Shown piece after piece: positions 8,373 to 16,756 of a DNA stretch of 64,000 bases; within the stretch, counting starts at the first letter, position 1; every line of letters begins with the position of its first letter. The translations under genes were made by a program, and so were the position numbers. Source of the stretch: VFBF01 sp964530695 (lineage in GTDB: Bacteria > Pseudomonadota > Alphaproteobacteria > Caulobacterales > Aquidulcibacteraceae); the NCBI GenBank assembly GCA_964530695.1, contig CAZGYQ010000005.1:1-64000 (forward strand). The letters run 5' to 3'. The notes beneath the pieces were generated by a model, which saw only the letters and a list, made by a program, of their open reading frames with translations, did not search any database and was not told where the DNA came from.

Positions 8373-9455
8373 GTGACCGACAATATCGAGAATCCGACGG
8401 GGCTGGATGGCTTTGAGTTTATCGAGTTTGCCGCCCCGGAAAGGGGTGTGCTTGAGCCCGTCTTCGAGGCCATCGGATTCACCAGGGTAGCGCGGCACCG
8501 CAGCAAGGACGCCGATCTATGGCGTCAGGGCCAGATCAATCTGGTGACCAACTACGAGGCGAATTCGCCGGCGCAGCATTTTGCGCGTGAGCATGGGCCG
8601 TCGGCCTGTGGGATGGGATTTCGGGTCAGGGACGCGCGCACGGCGTATCGCTACGTGCTTGATCGTGGCGCCGAGCCGGTCGATGTGCCGTGCGCGCCCA
8701 TGGAGCTGAAGCTGCCGGCTATCCGCGGAATCGGCGGTTCTCTCATTTATCTTGTTGATCGCTACGGCGCGCGTGGTTCGATCTTCGACATTGATTTCGA
8801 GTTCCTGGATGGCGTTGACCCTCATCCCGGCGGAGCGGGGTTCACGCTCGTGGATCACCTCACGCACAATGTGTATTCGGGGCGCATCGCGTACTGGGCG
8901 GACTTTTACGAGCGGCTCTTCAACTTCCGCGAGATCCGCTACTTCGACATCAAGGGCGAGTACACCGGGCTCACGTCGCGCGCGATGACGGCTCCCGATG
9001 GCAAGATCCGGATTCCGTTGAACGAAGAGGGCGCTGGGGGGAAGGGGCAGATCCAGGAGTTCCTGCGTCAATACAATGGCGAAGGCATTCAGCACGTCGC
9101 GTTCCTGTGCGATGATCTCTTGGCCTCTTGGGACAAGCTCAAGGACCTTGGAGCCCGGTTCATGACGCCGCCGCCGCCGGCGTACTACGAAATGCTCGAA
9201 GAGCGGCTGCCGGGACATGGCGAGCCCGTGGCTGACCTTGAGCAGCGCGGGGTCCTGCTGGATGGGTCTACCGAGGGTGGGGATAGGCGCCTTCTGTTGC
9301 AGATATTCTCGGAGACAATGATCGGCCCTGTCTTCTTCGAGTTCATCCAGCGCAAGAACGACGACGGATTTGGCGAAGGGAATTTCACCGCGTTGTTCAA
9401 GTCCATGGAGCGCGACCAGATCCGGCGCGGCGTGCTCAAGATGGAGACGGCGTGA
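8373..9455 (+). CDS. hppD: 4-hydroxyphenylpyruvate dioxygenase
   Basis: A 360-residue non-haem Fe(II) dioxygenase of the HPPD/hydroxymandelate synthase family, normal length for the family. HPPD turns 4-hydroxyphenylpyruvate into homogentisate, the entry to tyrosine degradation. Two VOC halves are present. The iron ligands are visible as DHLTHNV (His162), IQHVAF (His241) and FFEFIQR (Glu323). The C-terminal helix region with DGFGEGNF is kept, as in HPPD. The GTG start at 8373 has a GGAGG ribosome site. It follows the RidA-like gene by 62 bases and overlaps the VOC gene (TGATG). Homogentisate dioxygenase and fumarylacetoacetase are not in the window. Hydroxymandelate synthase is a less likely alternative. 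Confidence 0.88.
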   Translation: MTDNIENPTGLDGFEFIEFAAPERGVLEPVFEAIGFTRVARHRSKDADLWRQGQINLVTNYEANSPAQHFAREHGPSACGMGFRVRDARTAYRYVLDRGAEPVDVPCAPMELKLPAIRGIGGSLIYLVDRYGARGSIFDIDFEFLDGVDPHPGGAGFTLVDHLTHNVYSGRIAYWADFYERLFNFREIRYFDIKGEYTGLTSRAMTAPDGKIRIPLNEEGAGGKGQIQEFLRQYNGEGIQHVAFLCDDLLASWDKLKDLGARFMTPPPPAYYEMLEERLPGHGEPVADLEQRGVLLDGSTEGGDRRLLLQIFSETMIGPVFFEFIQRKNDDGFGEGNFTALFKSMERDQIRRGVLKMETA

Positions 9456-10030
9456 TGGGGCGGAATTTGAAACTCAATGGCGTACACCATGTCGCCTACA
9501 GGTGCCGGGACACCAAACAAACCGTGGACTTCTACGAGCGCGTGCTCGGAATGGAGTTCATGCTCGCAATCGCTGAGGACCGCGTCCCGTCGACGGGCGA
9601 GCCGAACCCTTACATGCACGTGTTTCTGGACGCCGGACGCGGAAACGTGCTGGCGTTCTTCGAATTGCCGGGAATTGCTGACATGGATCGTGATCGCAAT
9701 ACGCCGACGTGGGTTCAGCATCTGGCGTTCGACGTGCCGAGCTACGAGGCGCTGCTCGAAGCGAAGTCGCGCGCCGAAGGCGACGGACTTGAAGTGGTCG
9801 GGCCGACCGACCATGGCATCTTCCAGTCCATCTACTTCTTCGATCCGAACGGACATCGGCTGGAGCTCGCGTGGAATTGCGGAACACCGGAACAGTATGC
9901 AGCGCTCAAGAGCGTGGCCGTCGACATGCTCGATGAGTGGACCAGAACGCGACGCCCTCCGCGACACTCGGCCTGGCTGCATGACCCGAGCCATCGCGAT
10001 CGGAACAAGAGCCCGATCGGTTCCGACTGA
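9455..10030 (+). CDS. VOC/glyoxalase-fold metalloprotein
   Basis: A 191-residue vicinal-oxygen-chelate protein with two beta-alpha-beta-beta-beta modules. Candidate metal ligands sit at the four classical positions: HHVAY (His12), FFE (Glu70), QHLAF (His89) and RLELAW (Glu137). That makes it glyoxalase I-like or an isomerase/dioxygenase of the same fold. About 45 extra basic residues follow the second module. The ATG at 9455 overlaps the stop of the HPPD gene, so translation is coupled and a function in the same pathway is likely. Acting on a product of HPPD or on an aromatic side product is inference. Exact reaction unknown. Confidence 0.82.
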   Translation: MGRNLKLNGVHHVAYRCRDTKQTVDFYERVLGMEFMLAIAEDRVPSTGEPNPYMHVFLDAGRGNVLAFFELPGIADMDRDRNTPTWVQHLAFDVPSYEALLEAKSRAEGDGLEVVGPTDHGIFQSIYFFDPNGHRLELAWNCGTPEQYAALKSVAVDMLDEWTRTRRPPRHSAWLHDPSHRDRNKSPIGSD

Positions 10031-10141
10031 ATCGAACCCGGACGTGATCGACCCGCTTGTCTGAAATCCTTCGAGGCTGCCCCCGACGTACTCGCGGGCG
10101 CGGCCCCCTCGGACACGCAAGGTCGGTGTTCGCGCGTTGTG

Positions 10142-11119
10142 TTATTGCGCCGCCGCCGACGCCCTGCCGGGCATCGGGAGCGACAGGCTGAAAAACGCGA
10201 TGACCGCTTCTGTCGAAATACGCGTCGTTTCAGCGTTGTAGCGCAAGGGCAATTCGCCGCCCGCACCCTCGTGGGAATAGGGGTCGGTGACATCCGTGTC
10301 GGGTTCGCGGCGTTCCCAGGCATGGGTTGCACCGGGATAGGTGTGAACGGTCACGAGCTGCCGGTCGCGCGCCGAAAGCGAGGCCTTCAACCTTTCACAC
10401 CGTTCGGGAGCATCGTAGGCGTCCGCCGCTCCGGCCTGGATGAGAACGGGCGCGCCGGTGAGGGCGCCGAAGTCATAACCGGAGGCGCGGTTGTAGACCC
10501 AGCAGACGGGATAGATGGGCGCATGAGCGGCGAACCGCTCCGCGCCGGTCGCGAATTCCGCGCGATTTGCGGCCGTGGCAGTCAACATGGAAACCACGCC
10601 GCCCCATGAAAACCCCATGATGGCGATGCGACTGGCGTCGACGATGTCGGTCCGCCCGGACAGAAAATGGAGCGCCGCGAAGGCGTCGGGAAGCGTTTCC
10701 CGGACGCTCTGGGGACGTTGGCCAGGGTTGTCGACGCCACGCGGCGACCAGAGGTCAATCTCGAGCGTGACAAACCCTGCGCGGTTCAACGCATCGGCGT
10801 AGTGCGCGCCCCTGCTGTCGACGCCGCCCGAGCCATGAACGATCACGATTGCGGGGCGGGGCGTGGAGGCCGTGTAGGGTACATTGAGGATTCCGGCGGT
10901 GTGCCAGGTGGCTGTCGCGCCGTATACGGGCATGGACACGATCGAGGTCCTGGCCGTCAGCCGTGGCGAATTCTCCCGGGCATATAACTGTGCAGGCGGC
11001 GGTCCGTACGACCGGGCAGCTGCGGAATCGCCTGAGGTTGCCTGCTGGCCCACGCATCCCGATACGGCGCTCGACAGGGCTATCGCGGCCAAAAGCATGA
11101 TCGATCGGGTCGGCGGCAT
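10142..11119 (-). CDS. Dienelactone-hydrolase-like alpha/beta hydrolase lipoprotein
   Basis: A 325-residue serine hydrolase of the dienelactone hydrolase group with a lipoprotein leader (AVSGC, Cys22). It should be anchored in the cell envelope. The oxyanion motif is HGSGG, the nucleophile elbow GFSWGG, the acid in AGAADAYD and the catalytic histidine in GATHAWE. The start at 11119 has a strong AGGAGAG site; upstream in-frame sequence lacks family character. It points away from the second TonB receptor across the regulatory gap at 11120-11511. It may remove acyl groups or cleave an ester before uptake, for either module. Substrate unknown. Confidence 0.85.
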   Translation of the reverse strand: MPPTRSIMLLAAIALSSAVSGCVGQQATSGDSAAARSYGPPPAQLYARENSPRLTARTSIVSMPVYGATATWHTAGILNVPYTASTPRPAIVIVHGSGGVDSRGAHYADALNRAGFVTLEIDLWSPRGVDNPGQRPQSVRETLPDAFAALHFLSGRTDIVDASRIAIMGFSWGGVVSMLTATAANRAEFATGAERFAAHAPIYPVCWVYNRASGYDFGALTGAPVLIQAGAADAYDAPERCERLKASLSARDRQLVTVHTYPGATHAWERREPDTDVTDPYSHEGAGGELPLRYNAETTRISTEAVIAFFSLSLPMPGRASAAAQ

Positions 11120-11373
11120 TTCGATGTCTCTCCTGAATTCGAGTTCGGCGGGATGTGCGTTCGAGCGTTTCAGATCGCGCATCGATCATTCGGCAGGGCG
11201 CCTTGCGCGCCCTGGTCTGGACGGGATCAGAACACGGTCGAGGGACCTCGCGGGGCGGTCGTCGGAAGCGATGTCGCGCGCCGGATTGCGGGCAACAAGT
11301 CCAAGTCCAGATATGCGCGGCTCCAATCAACGATCTGCCCCTCCCGGGCTGACGGTTCGGATCGAGCCTCGAG

Positions 11374-11436
11374 TGATCGAACATGATCGATATAGATGAT
11401 CAAATATGAATAATATTGACAATATTTGAGTACAAC
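11374..11436. promoter_or_regulatory. DeoR-type operator stack 1 (10-bp TGA repeats)
   Basis: Six decamers start with TGA: at 11374, 11384, 11397, 11407, 11417 and 11427. The first three read TGATC. All are exactly 10 bases apart apart from one 13-base step. Similar stacks lie at 14560, 22579, 26041 and 28997. The surrounding 390-base gap (11120-11511) holds no gene. The stack overlaps the promoter of the TonB receptor at 11512, so binding should repress it. Confidence 0.7.
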
Positions 11437-11444
11437 GATTAACT
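11416..11444 (+). promoter_or_regulatory. Predicted promoter of the rhamnoside TonB receptor
   Basis: A perfect -35 hexamer TTGACA (11416-11421), a 17-base spacer and a TTAACT -10 (11439-11444) lie 68 bases before the receptor start. They sit inside the operator stack, in one of the few AT-rich spots of the region. Confidence 0.55.
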
Positions 11445-11511
11445 GCCTGAGCGTTTTCGCGACAATGTCGAAAACGGCAATCAAAAAGACGACAATCGGG
11501 GAGGAAAAGAG

Positions 11512-14406
11512 ATGGTGAAATCGGGTCAGCGGCGAGCCTTTCCGACGGTGGCGGTGCTTGGGGCAGCCCACCTTCTCGGTTTGGCAGGCGTCGCGCACGC
11601 CCAGACGCCGGCCGGCTCGGGCGGTTCTTCGGCGCAAGTCGGCGCGACCGCCGACGAGTTGGTTGTCACGGGCACGCGCATCCGCAATCCCGGCTATCAG
11701 GCGCCAACGCCTGTCACGGCGATCGATGCGGAGGATCTGCTCACAACGACGCCTTCCACCGTCGCCGACGGTCTCAAGACGCTGCCGGCGCTGACGGGTC
11801 AGTCCGCCCCCGGCGGACGTTTCTACTGCTGTGCGGCGGGCACTGCGTCGGCAGGCGCGTTCCTCGAACTGCGCCAGCTCGGTCCCAACCGCACGCTGGT
11901 TCTTCTCAACGGCAATCGCATTTCGCCGTCCACATCAAACGGCATCGTTGACACCAACGTCCTTCCTGAACTGCTCCTCAAGCGGGTGGACGTCGTTACG
12001 GGCGGCGCATCCGCGGCCTATGGCTCAGACGCTGTCGCTGGCGTCGTGAACTACATCACAGACACCGAGTTCGACGGTCTCAGGGCCAATCTGCAGTACG
12101 GCATATCGCGCTACAGCGACGATGAGCAGATCAAGGCGGGCCTTGCATGGGGAAGTCCGGTTCTGAACGGACGGGGAAACCTCACCGTGAGCTTCGAACA
12201 CTTCGAGGCGGGCGGCATCCCCAATCTGCTTGAACGCCCCCAAAGCGCACAATCATGGGTGCTTGCGGGGGCTGGCACGACGGCGTCACCGTACTACGCC
12301 GTGCCGAACGCGCGGTTCTACACCGGAACTGCGGGCGGTCTGATCGTCGGCTCCTATGGTTTGCCGATCAATATCGCCGGGCTTGCGCCGCTTGCGGGAA
12401 CCCAGTTCTTGCCCGGCGGCGCCTATGGCCCGGCCAATCTCGGCGCCGTGCTTCCACCGGGCGCGCCGAACGCGCAGGGCGGCGACGGCTATACGCCGGT
12501 CGCCGGCATGCAACCGCTCGGCGAACTGGAAACCAATCGCCTCTTTGCCCGGCTGGACTATGATTTCTCCGATACCTTGAAGGGCTATGTCCAGGCCGCG
12601 GGCGCGCTGAACAACATGCAGAACATGTATGGGTTCCCTGCATTCAGCGGTAACAGCGCCACCTTGATCGAAGTATTCAGCGGCAATCCGTACATTCCCG
12701 CGGGGCTGCAGGGGACAATGACATCGAACGGCTACGGCTCGTTCTTCATGACGCGATCCAATCGCGAAGGCGGGGCATCCTACAACACGACCGACACCAC
12801 CTATTACGACCTGTCGGCGGGGCTTTCCGGCGACCTTGCGGGCGATTGGACCTGGGACGCCCACCTTGGCTACGGTGAAACCAAGCAGGAAGGCGCCGAA
12901 CACAACGCCATCAACGTTGCGCGACTGCTTGCTGCGGCAGACGCTGTCGTCGACGGCGGCGGGCGAACCGTGTGTCGCGTCACGTTGACGAGCCCGGGCA
13001 GCATCTACGATGGCTGCGTCCCGATCAATCTGTTCGGACTTGGCGCGCCGTCGCAGGCGGCCATCAACTACATCACAGGAACCAACGAGAACTCCACCAC
13101 GAGCACCGAATCGGTTCTCGGACTCAACTTCCAGGGCAGCCTGTTCCAGTTGCCCGCGGGCGCTGTCACCGTCGCGACCGGCGTGGAGTGGCGCACGCGC
13201 GAACTTTCTGGAACGTCCAACGCCGTGGCGACGTCGCAGATACTGCCTTCCACAATTCGCGGTCGCTCGATGAACGTCACCTTGTGCCCGACGCCGACGT
13301 CTTGTCGGTACGGCGGCTGGCTGCAAGGCAACGTGGGCGCCCAGGCGCAGGTCACAGACACTGTCAAGGAGATGTACCTGGAAGCGATCGCGCCGATCAT
13401 CTCCGGCCTCGAACTCAACGGTGCGTTCCGGTACACCGACTACAGCAACAGCGGCGGCGTCAATACCTGGAAGGTCGGCCTGACCTACGAACCGATCTCC
13501 GACATCCGGTTCCGGGCGTCGCGGTCGCGCGACATTCGCGCGCCCAACCTTTACGAACTGTTCGCAAGTCCATCGACGGGGTTCGCGGCGTTCACCGTCA
13601 ATCCGTTCACTGGCAACCAGATTCCGACCATCCCCACGATCACGGCCGGCAATTCCAACCTTCAGCCTGAAATCGGCGATACATCGACCGTCGGCGCGGT
13701 GTTGAAGCCGTCCATCGTTCCGGGGCTGAGCGCATCGATCGACTACTACAACATCCGGTTGACCGATGGCATCGTCACCGGCCGCACGGTCGCGCAGATC
13801 CTGACTGCCTGCCTGAATGGAGACGCGACCGCGTGCGGTCAGATTGTGGGGACCCCCGCGACTGACGCCATCACCTCGGTCAGACTCCAGCAGACCAATG
13901 CGAGCGTGCAGCATCGGTCGGGCGTGGACTTCGACATCTCCTACGCCCGATCGCTCGGCGCCGGCGATTTTTCGCTCCGCCTGCTCGCCGGGTACGTCGA
14001 CAAGGCGGATTCGGTCTCCGGGGTTGTGACCACGCAGTATGTCGGGCTTTCCACGCCCGGGATGCCCGAGTGGCGTGGGCAACTGGCGGCCACATACACG
14101 CAGGGGCCTCTCTCGCTCACCGTGCAAGAGCGCTACATCGGCTCGATGAAGAAGGTCGGTCCTTCCGGCGGCGGCGTGTTCCGGGATCCCACGATCCCTG
14201 AAATATTCTACACCAACCTGTCCGGCGCTTATGGCTTCGACTACGGCGGCGGCGGATTCAAACTTTACGCGACGATCAACAACCTGTTCGATCAAGAACC
14301 GCCGCTGTTGCCGACGACGCTGGCGGGTGTGGGGTACCCGACAATTCCGGGTCTTTACGATCTGGACGGGCGCTACTTCACCGTCGGCGTTCGGGCCGAA
14401 TGGTAG
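11512..14406 (+). CDS. TonB-dependent receptor (rhamnoside module)
   Basis: A 964-residue outer-membrane receptor. The signal peptide ends near AHAQTP. A TonB-box-like ELVVTGTRIR, then a plug of the type with an extended aliphatic/cysteine loop (CCAAGTASAG) and the LLNGNR and TGGASAAYGSDAVAGVVNY motifs follow. The large barrel closes with VGVRAEW. Such receptors in Caulobacterales and sphingomonads usually take up glycosides or plant-derived compounds. It is preceded by operator stack 1 and followed, after a possible terminator, by stack 2 and the aldolase/dehydrogenase-rhamnosidase-deoR set. Transport of a rhamnose-containing glycoside fits the cytoplasmic GH78 enzyme downstream, which is inference. 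Confidence 0.93.
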   Translation: MVKSGQRRAFPTVAVLGAAHLLGLAGVAHAQTPAGSGGSSAQVGATADELVVTGTRIRNPGYQAPTPVTAIDAEDLLTTTPSTVADGLKTLPALTGQSAPGGRFYCCAAGTASAGAFLELRQLGPNRTLVLLNGNRISPSTSNGIVDTNVLPELLLKRVDVVTGGASAAYGSDAVAGVVNYITDTEFDGLRANLQYGISRYSDDEQIKAGLAWGSPVLNGRGNLTVSFEHFEAGGIPNLLERPQSAQSWVLAGAGTTASPYYAVPNARFYTGTAGGLIVGSYGLPINIAGLAPLAGTQFLPGGAYGPANLGAVLPPGAPNAQGGDGYTPVAGMQPLGELETNRLFARLDYDFSDTLKGYVQAAGALNNMQNMYGFPAFSGNSATLIEVFSGNPYIPAGLQGTMTSNGYGSFFMTRSNREGGASYNTTDTTYYDLSAGLSGDLAGDWTWDAHLGYGETKQEGAEHNAINVARLLAAADAVVDGGGRTVCRVTLTSPGSIYDGCVPINLFGLGAPSQAAINYITGTNENSTTSTESVLGLNFQGSLFQLPAGAVTVATGVEWRTRELSGTSNAVATSQILPSTIRGRSMNVTLCPTPTSCRYGGWLQGNVGAQAQVTDTVKEMYLEAIAPIISGLELNGAFRYTDYSNSGGVNTWKVGLTYEPISDIRFRASRSRDIRAPNLYELFASPSTGFAAFTVNPFTGNQIPTIPTITAGNSNLQPEIGDTSTVGAVLKPSIVPGLSASIDYYNIRLTDGIVTGRTVAQILTACLNGDATACGQIVGTPATDAITSVRLQQTNASVQHRSGVDFDISYARSLGAGDFSLRLLAGYVDKADSVSGVVTTQYVGLSTPGMPEWRGQLAATYTQGPLSLTVQERYIGSMKKVGPSGGGVFRDPTIPEIFYTNLSGAYGFDYGGGGFKLYATINNLFDQEPPLLPTTLAGVGYPTIPGLYDLDGRYFTVGVRAEW

Positions 14407-14425
14407 CGTCATTGTGCGTACATCG

Positions 14426-14450
14426 GAGCCGCCTGATTGCCGGGCGGCTC
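14426..14450 (+). terminator. Possible terminator after the TonB receptor
   Basis: An 8-bp GC stem (GAGCCGCC / GGCGGCTC) with a 9-base loop lies 20 bases after the receptor stop. No T-run follows, so it may only attenuate. Confidence 0.4.
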
Positions 14451-14559
14451 CCGGTTCGCGTAGGGCGCTGCCCGCCTTATCCTGTCCGCACCGACTCCCA
14501 CGGTTGCGACGAATGAATATTCACTTGAAGCAGTCCATTTTGGGGCTCCACACCGGAGA

Positions 14560-14589
14560 TGATCGAAAAAGATCGAAAATGGTCGATGA
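14560..14589. promoter_or_regulatory. DeoR-type operator stack 2
   Basis: Three consecutive decamers, TGATCGAAAA, AGATCGAAAA and TGGTCGATGA, form the clearest example of the 10-bp repeats in this cluster. They lie 64 bases before the aldolase/dehydrogenase start at 14653, which begins the set that also encodes the DeoR regulator. Confidence 0.75.
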
Positions 14590-14652
14590 ATGATTGTCTG
14601 TGACGGCCGCGGCGTATATCCTGCGCTGGCTGGTTTTTCGGAGACTCGTTTC

Positions 14653-16743
14653 ATGGACGGTGGGCACCTGAGCGAAAGGGCGACCCGGTTGCGCGCGCCC
14701 GAAGCAAGATGGAACGCGCCTGCATCGTCGTCCGAAGTGGACTTGCTCATCTACCGTTCGCAGCTGCTTGGCGCAGATCTGGCGGTCACCAACTTTGGCG
14801 GCGGCAATACGTCGGCAAAGGTCGTCGCGGCCGATCCCCTGACTGGCGCCGAGGTGCGCGTATTGTGGGTCAAGGGGTCTGGCGGCGATCTGGGAACGAT
14901 CAATGCTGACGGATTCGCCGTTCTTCATCTCGACAAGCTGGATGCCGTGGACCGGCTCTACCGCGGCGAGGCGCATGAGGACGCTCAGGTGGGGCTCCTG
15001 CCGCATTGCGCGTTCAACCTCAGCGCCCGCGCCGCCTCGATCGATACGCCCTTGCACGCGCTGTTGCCGTTTGCGCACATCGATCACCTGCACCCGGACT
15101 CCGTGACGGCTCTCGCTGCGGCTGCGGATGGCGAGAGCTTGACCGGAGACGCGTTCGGCGGACGCATCGGATGGCTGGGCTGGAGACGCCCGGGGTGGGA
15201 ACTGGCGCGCCAGCTTGCTGCGGCTGTCAAGGCGCATCCGGAATGGACGGGCGTGGTGCTGCAGAACCATGGCCTCGTCACCTGGGGCGACAGCGCTGAA
15301 AGTTGCTATGCCAACTCGATCGCGGCGATCCAGGCCGCCGCTGAATTCCTGAACACGCGTCTTGACACGGGCCCGGCGTTTGGAGGTCGCAAGGTTTCGC
15401 CTGCGCCGCCGGAGGCGCGTCGTCTGCGCGCCTACGAGGTCGTTGCGCGCCTGCGGCCGCGGTTGTCCGCGAGCGGCCCAAAGGTCGCGCACTACAGCGA
15501 CGCGCCGGAGGTGCTGGAATTCGTTTGCAGCGAGGATATGGATCGTCTCGCGCGCATAGGCACCTCGTGCCCCGATCACTTCCTGCGCACCAAGATCAGG
15601 CCACTGGTGCTTGCGCCGGACGCTGACGACGCCGCCCTCGACGCCGCGCTCGCTGACTATCGCCATGCCTACGAGCGCTACTATCAGGCCTGCAAGCGGC
15701 CGGACAGCCCGGGCATGCGCGACCCAGATCCCGTGATTTTCGCTGTCCCGGGCATCGGACTTTTCTCTTTCGCCCGGGACCCTGCGACAGCGCGCATCTC
15801 CAGCGAGTTCTTTCAGAATGCGATAAACGTCATGCGCGGCGCCGAAGCGGTGTCGCGCTATCAGGGGCTGCCGGACCAGGAAGCGTTCGATATCGAATAC
15901 TGGCTGCTGGAGGAGGCGAAGTTGCGCCGCATGCCCGCGCCGAAGCCTCTTCAGGGCAAGATCGCGGCCATTACCGGCGGCGCCGGCGGCATCGGCCGCG
16001 CGATCGCCCAACGCCTGCTCGACGATGGCGCATGTGTATTCTTGCTGGATCGATCCGACGGCGCGTTGAAAGAGGCGACAACCTCGCTCATCGCGCATGC
16101 CGGCGCTGACCGGGTCGCGGGCGCGCTCGCGGATGTCAGATGCGAAGAGGACATGAGCGACGCATTTCGCGCCTGCGTCCTGGCGTTCGGCGGCGTCGAC
16201 ATTCTCGTGGCGAACGCCGGGTTGGCGTCTTCTTCGCCGATCGAGGACACCTCGCTCGCCCAATGGCGCGAGACGTTCGCGGTTCTTGGGGACGGGTATT
16301 TTCTCGCGGCGCGCGAGGCCTTCAAGATCATGAAGGCCCAGGGTGGCGGATCAATCGTGTTCGTCGCCTCCAAGAACGCACTTGCGGCGACGCCCGGCGC
16401 CGCAGCATACGCCTCCGCAAAGGCGGCGGAACTGCATCTTGCCCGCTGCCTCGCGCTTGAGGGGGCCGAGCACAACATCCGGGTCAATTCGGTCAATCCC
16501 GACGCAGTCCTGCGCGGCTCGCAAATATGGAACGGCGCGTGGCGGTCAGAACGCGCGGCCGCCTATGGTATCGCCGAACATCAGTTGGAGGAATACTATC
16601 GCAAGCGCTCGCTGCTTCAACAGATGGTGCTACCGGAAGACGTGGCCGAAGCTGTCGCCTTCTTCTCCGGAAACGCCTCGGCCAAATCGACCGGCAACAT
16701 CTTGAATGTCGACGGCGGCAATCTGGTCGCTTTCACAAGGTAG
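14653..16743 (+). CDS. Bifunctional rhamnulose-1-phosphate aldolase / short-chain dehydrogenase
   Basis: A 696-residue fusion typical of rhamnose clusters in proteobacteria and Bacteroidetes. Residues about 30-400 are a class II zinc aldolase (GGGNTS at 49-54, histidines in AHIDHLHPDS, LQNHGLVTWG). It splits L-rhamnulose-1-phosphate into dihydroxyacetone phosphate and L-lactaldehyde. Residues about 430-696 are an SDR with the nucleotide motif ITGGAGGIG (about 438-446), NAG and the YxxxK pair (YASAK, Tyr586/Lys590). This part should oxidise lactaldehyde to lactate. The ATG at 14653 with GGAG upstream gives the family start; earlier in-frame codons do not match. It begins the set fusion-GH78-deoR with gaps of 13 and 10 bases, under operator stack 2. 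Lactate would then feed the FMN dehydrogenase at 27513. Confidence 0.93.
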   Translation: MDGGHLSERATRLRAPEARWNAPASSSEVDLLIYRSQLLGADLAVTNFGGGNTSAKVVAADPLTGAEVRVLWVKGSGGDLGTINADGFAVLHLDKLDAVDRLYRGEAHEDAQVGLLPHCAFNLSARAASIDTPLHALLPFAHIDHLHPDSVTALAAAADGESLTGDAFGGRIGWLGWRRPGWELARQLAAAVKAHPEWTGVVLQNHGLVTWGDSAESCYANSIAAIQAAAEFLNTRLDTGPAFGGRKVSPAPPEARRLRAYEVVARLRPRLSASGPKVAHYSDAPEVLEFVCSEDMDRLARIGTSCPDHFLRTKIRPLVLAPDADDAALDAALADYRHAYERYYQACKRPDSPGMRDPDPVIFAVPGIGLFSFARDPATARISSEFFQNAINVMRGAEAVSRYQGLPDQEAFDIEYWLLEEAKLRRMPAPKPLQGKIAAITGGAGGIGRAIAQRLLDDGACVFLLDRSDGALKEATTSLIAHAGADRVAGALADVRCEEDMSDAFRACVLAFGGVDILVANAGLASSSPIEDTSLAQWRETFAVLGDGYFLAAREAFKIMKAQGGGSIVFVASKNALAATPGAAAYASAKAAELHLARCLALEGAEHNIRVNSVNPDAVLRGSQIWNGAWRSERAAAYGIAEHQLEEYYRKRSLLQQMVLPEDVAEAVAFFSGNASAKSTGNILNVDGGNLVAFTR

Positions 16744-16756
16744 CCCGGGAGTGGAC

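Noticed and set aside
8373..9455. Hydroxymandelate synthase instead of HPPD
   Set aside because: No antibiotic biosynthesis genes nearby; length, C-terminal helix and catabolic context favour HPPD, though the fold alone does not exclude it.
12286..14412. 708-codon open frame opposite the second TonB receptor
   Set aside because: Rich in Arg/Asp/Gly with no domain pattern; the other strand has a full signal peptide, plug and barrel. Open antisense frames are common at this GC content.
14521..16263. 580-codon frame opposite the aldolase/dehydrogenase fusion
   Set aside because: The plus strand has clear aldolase and SDR motifs; the antisense frame has none.
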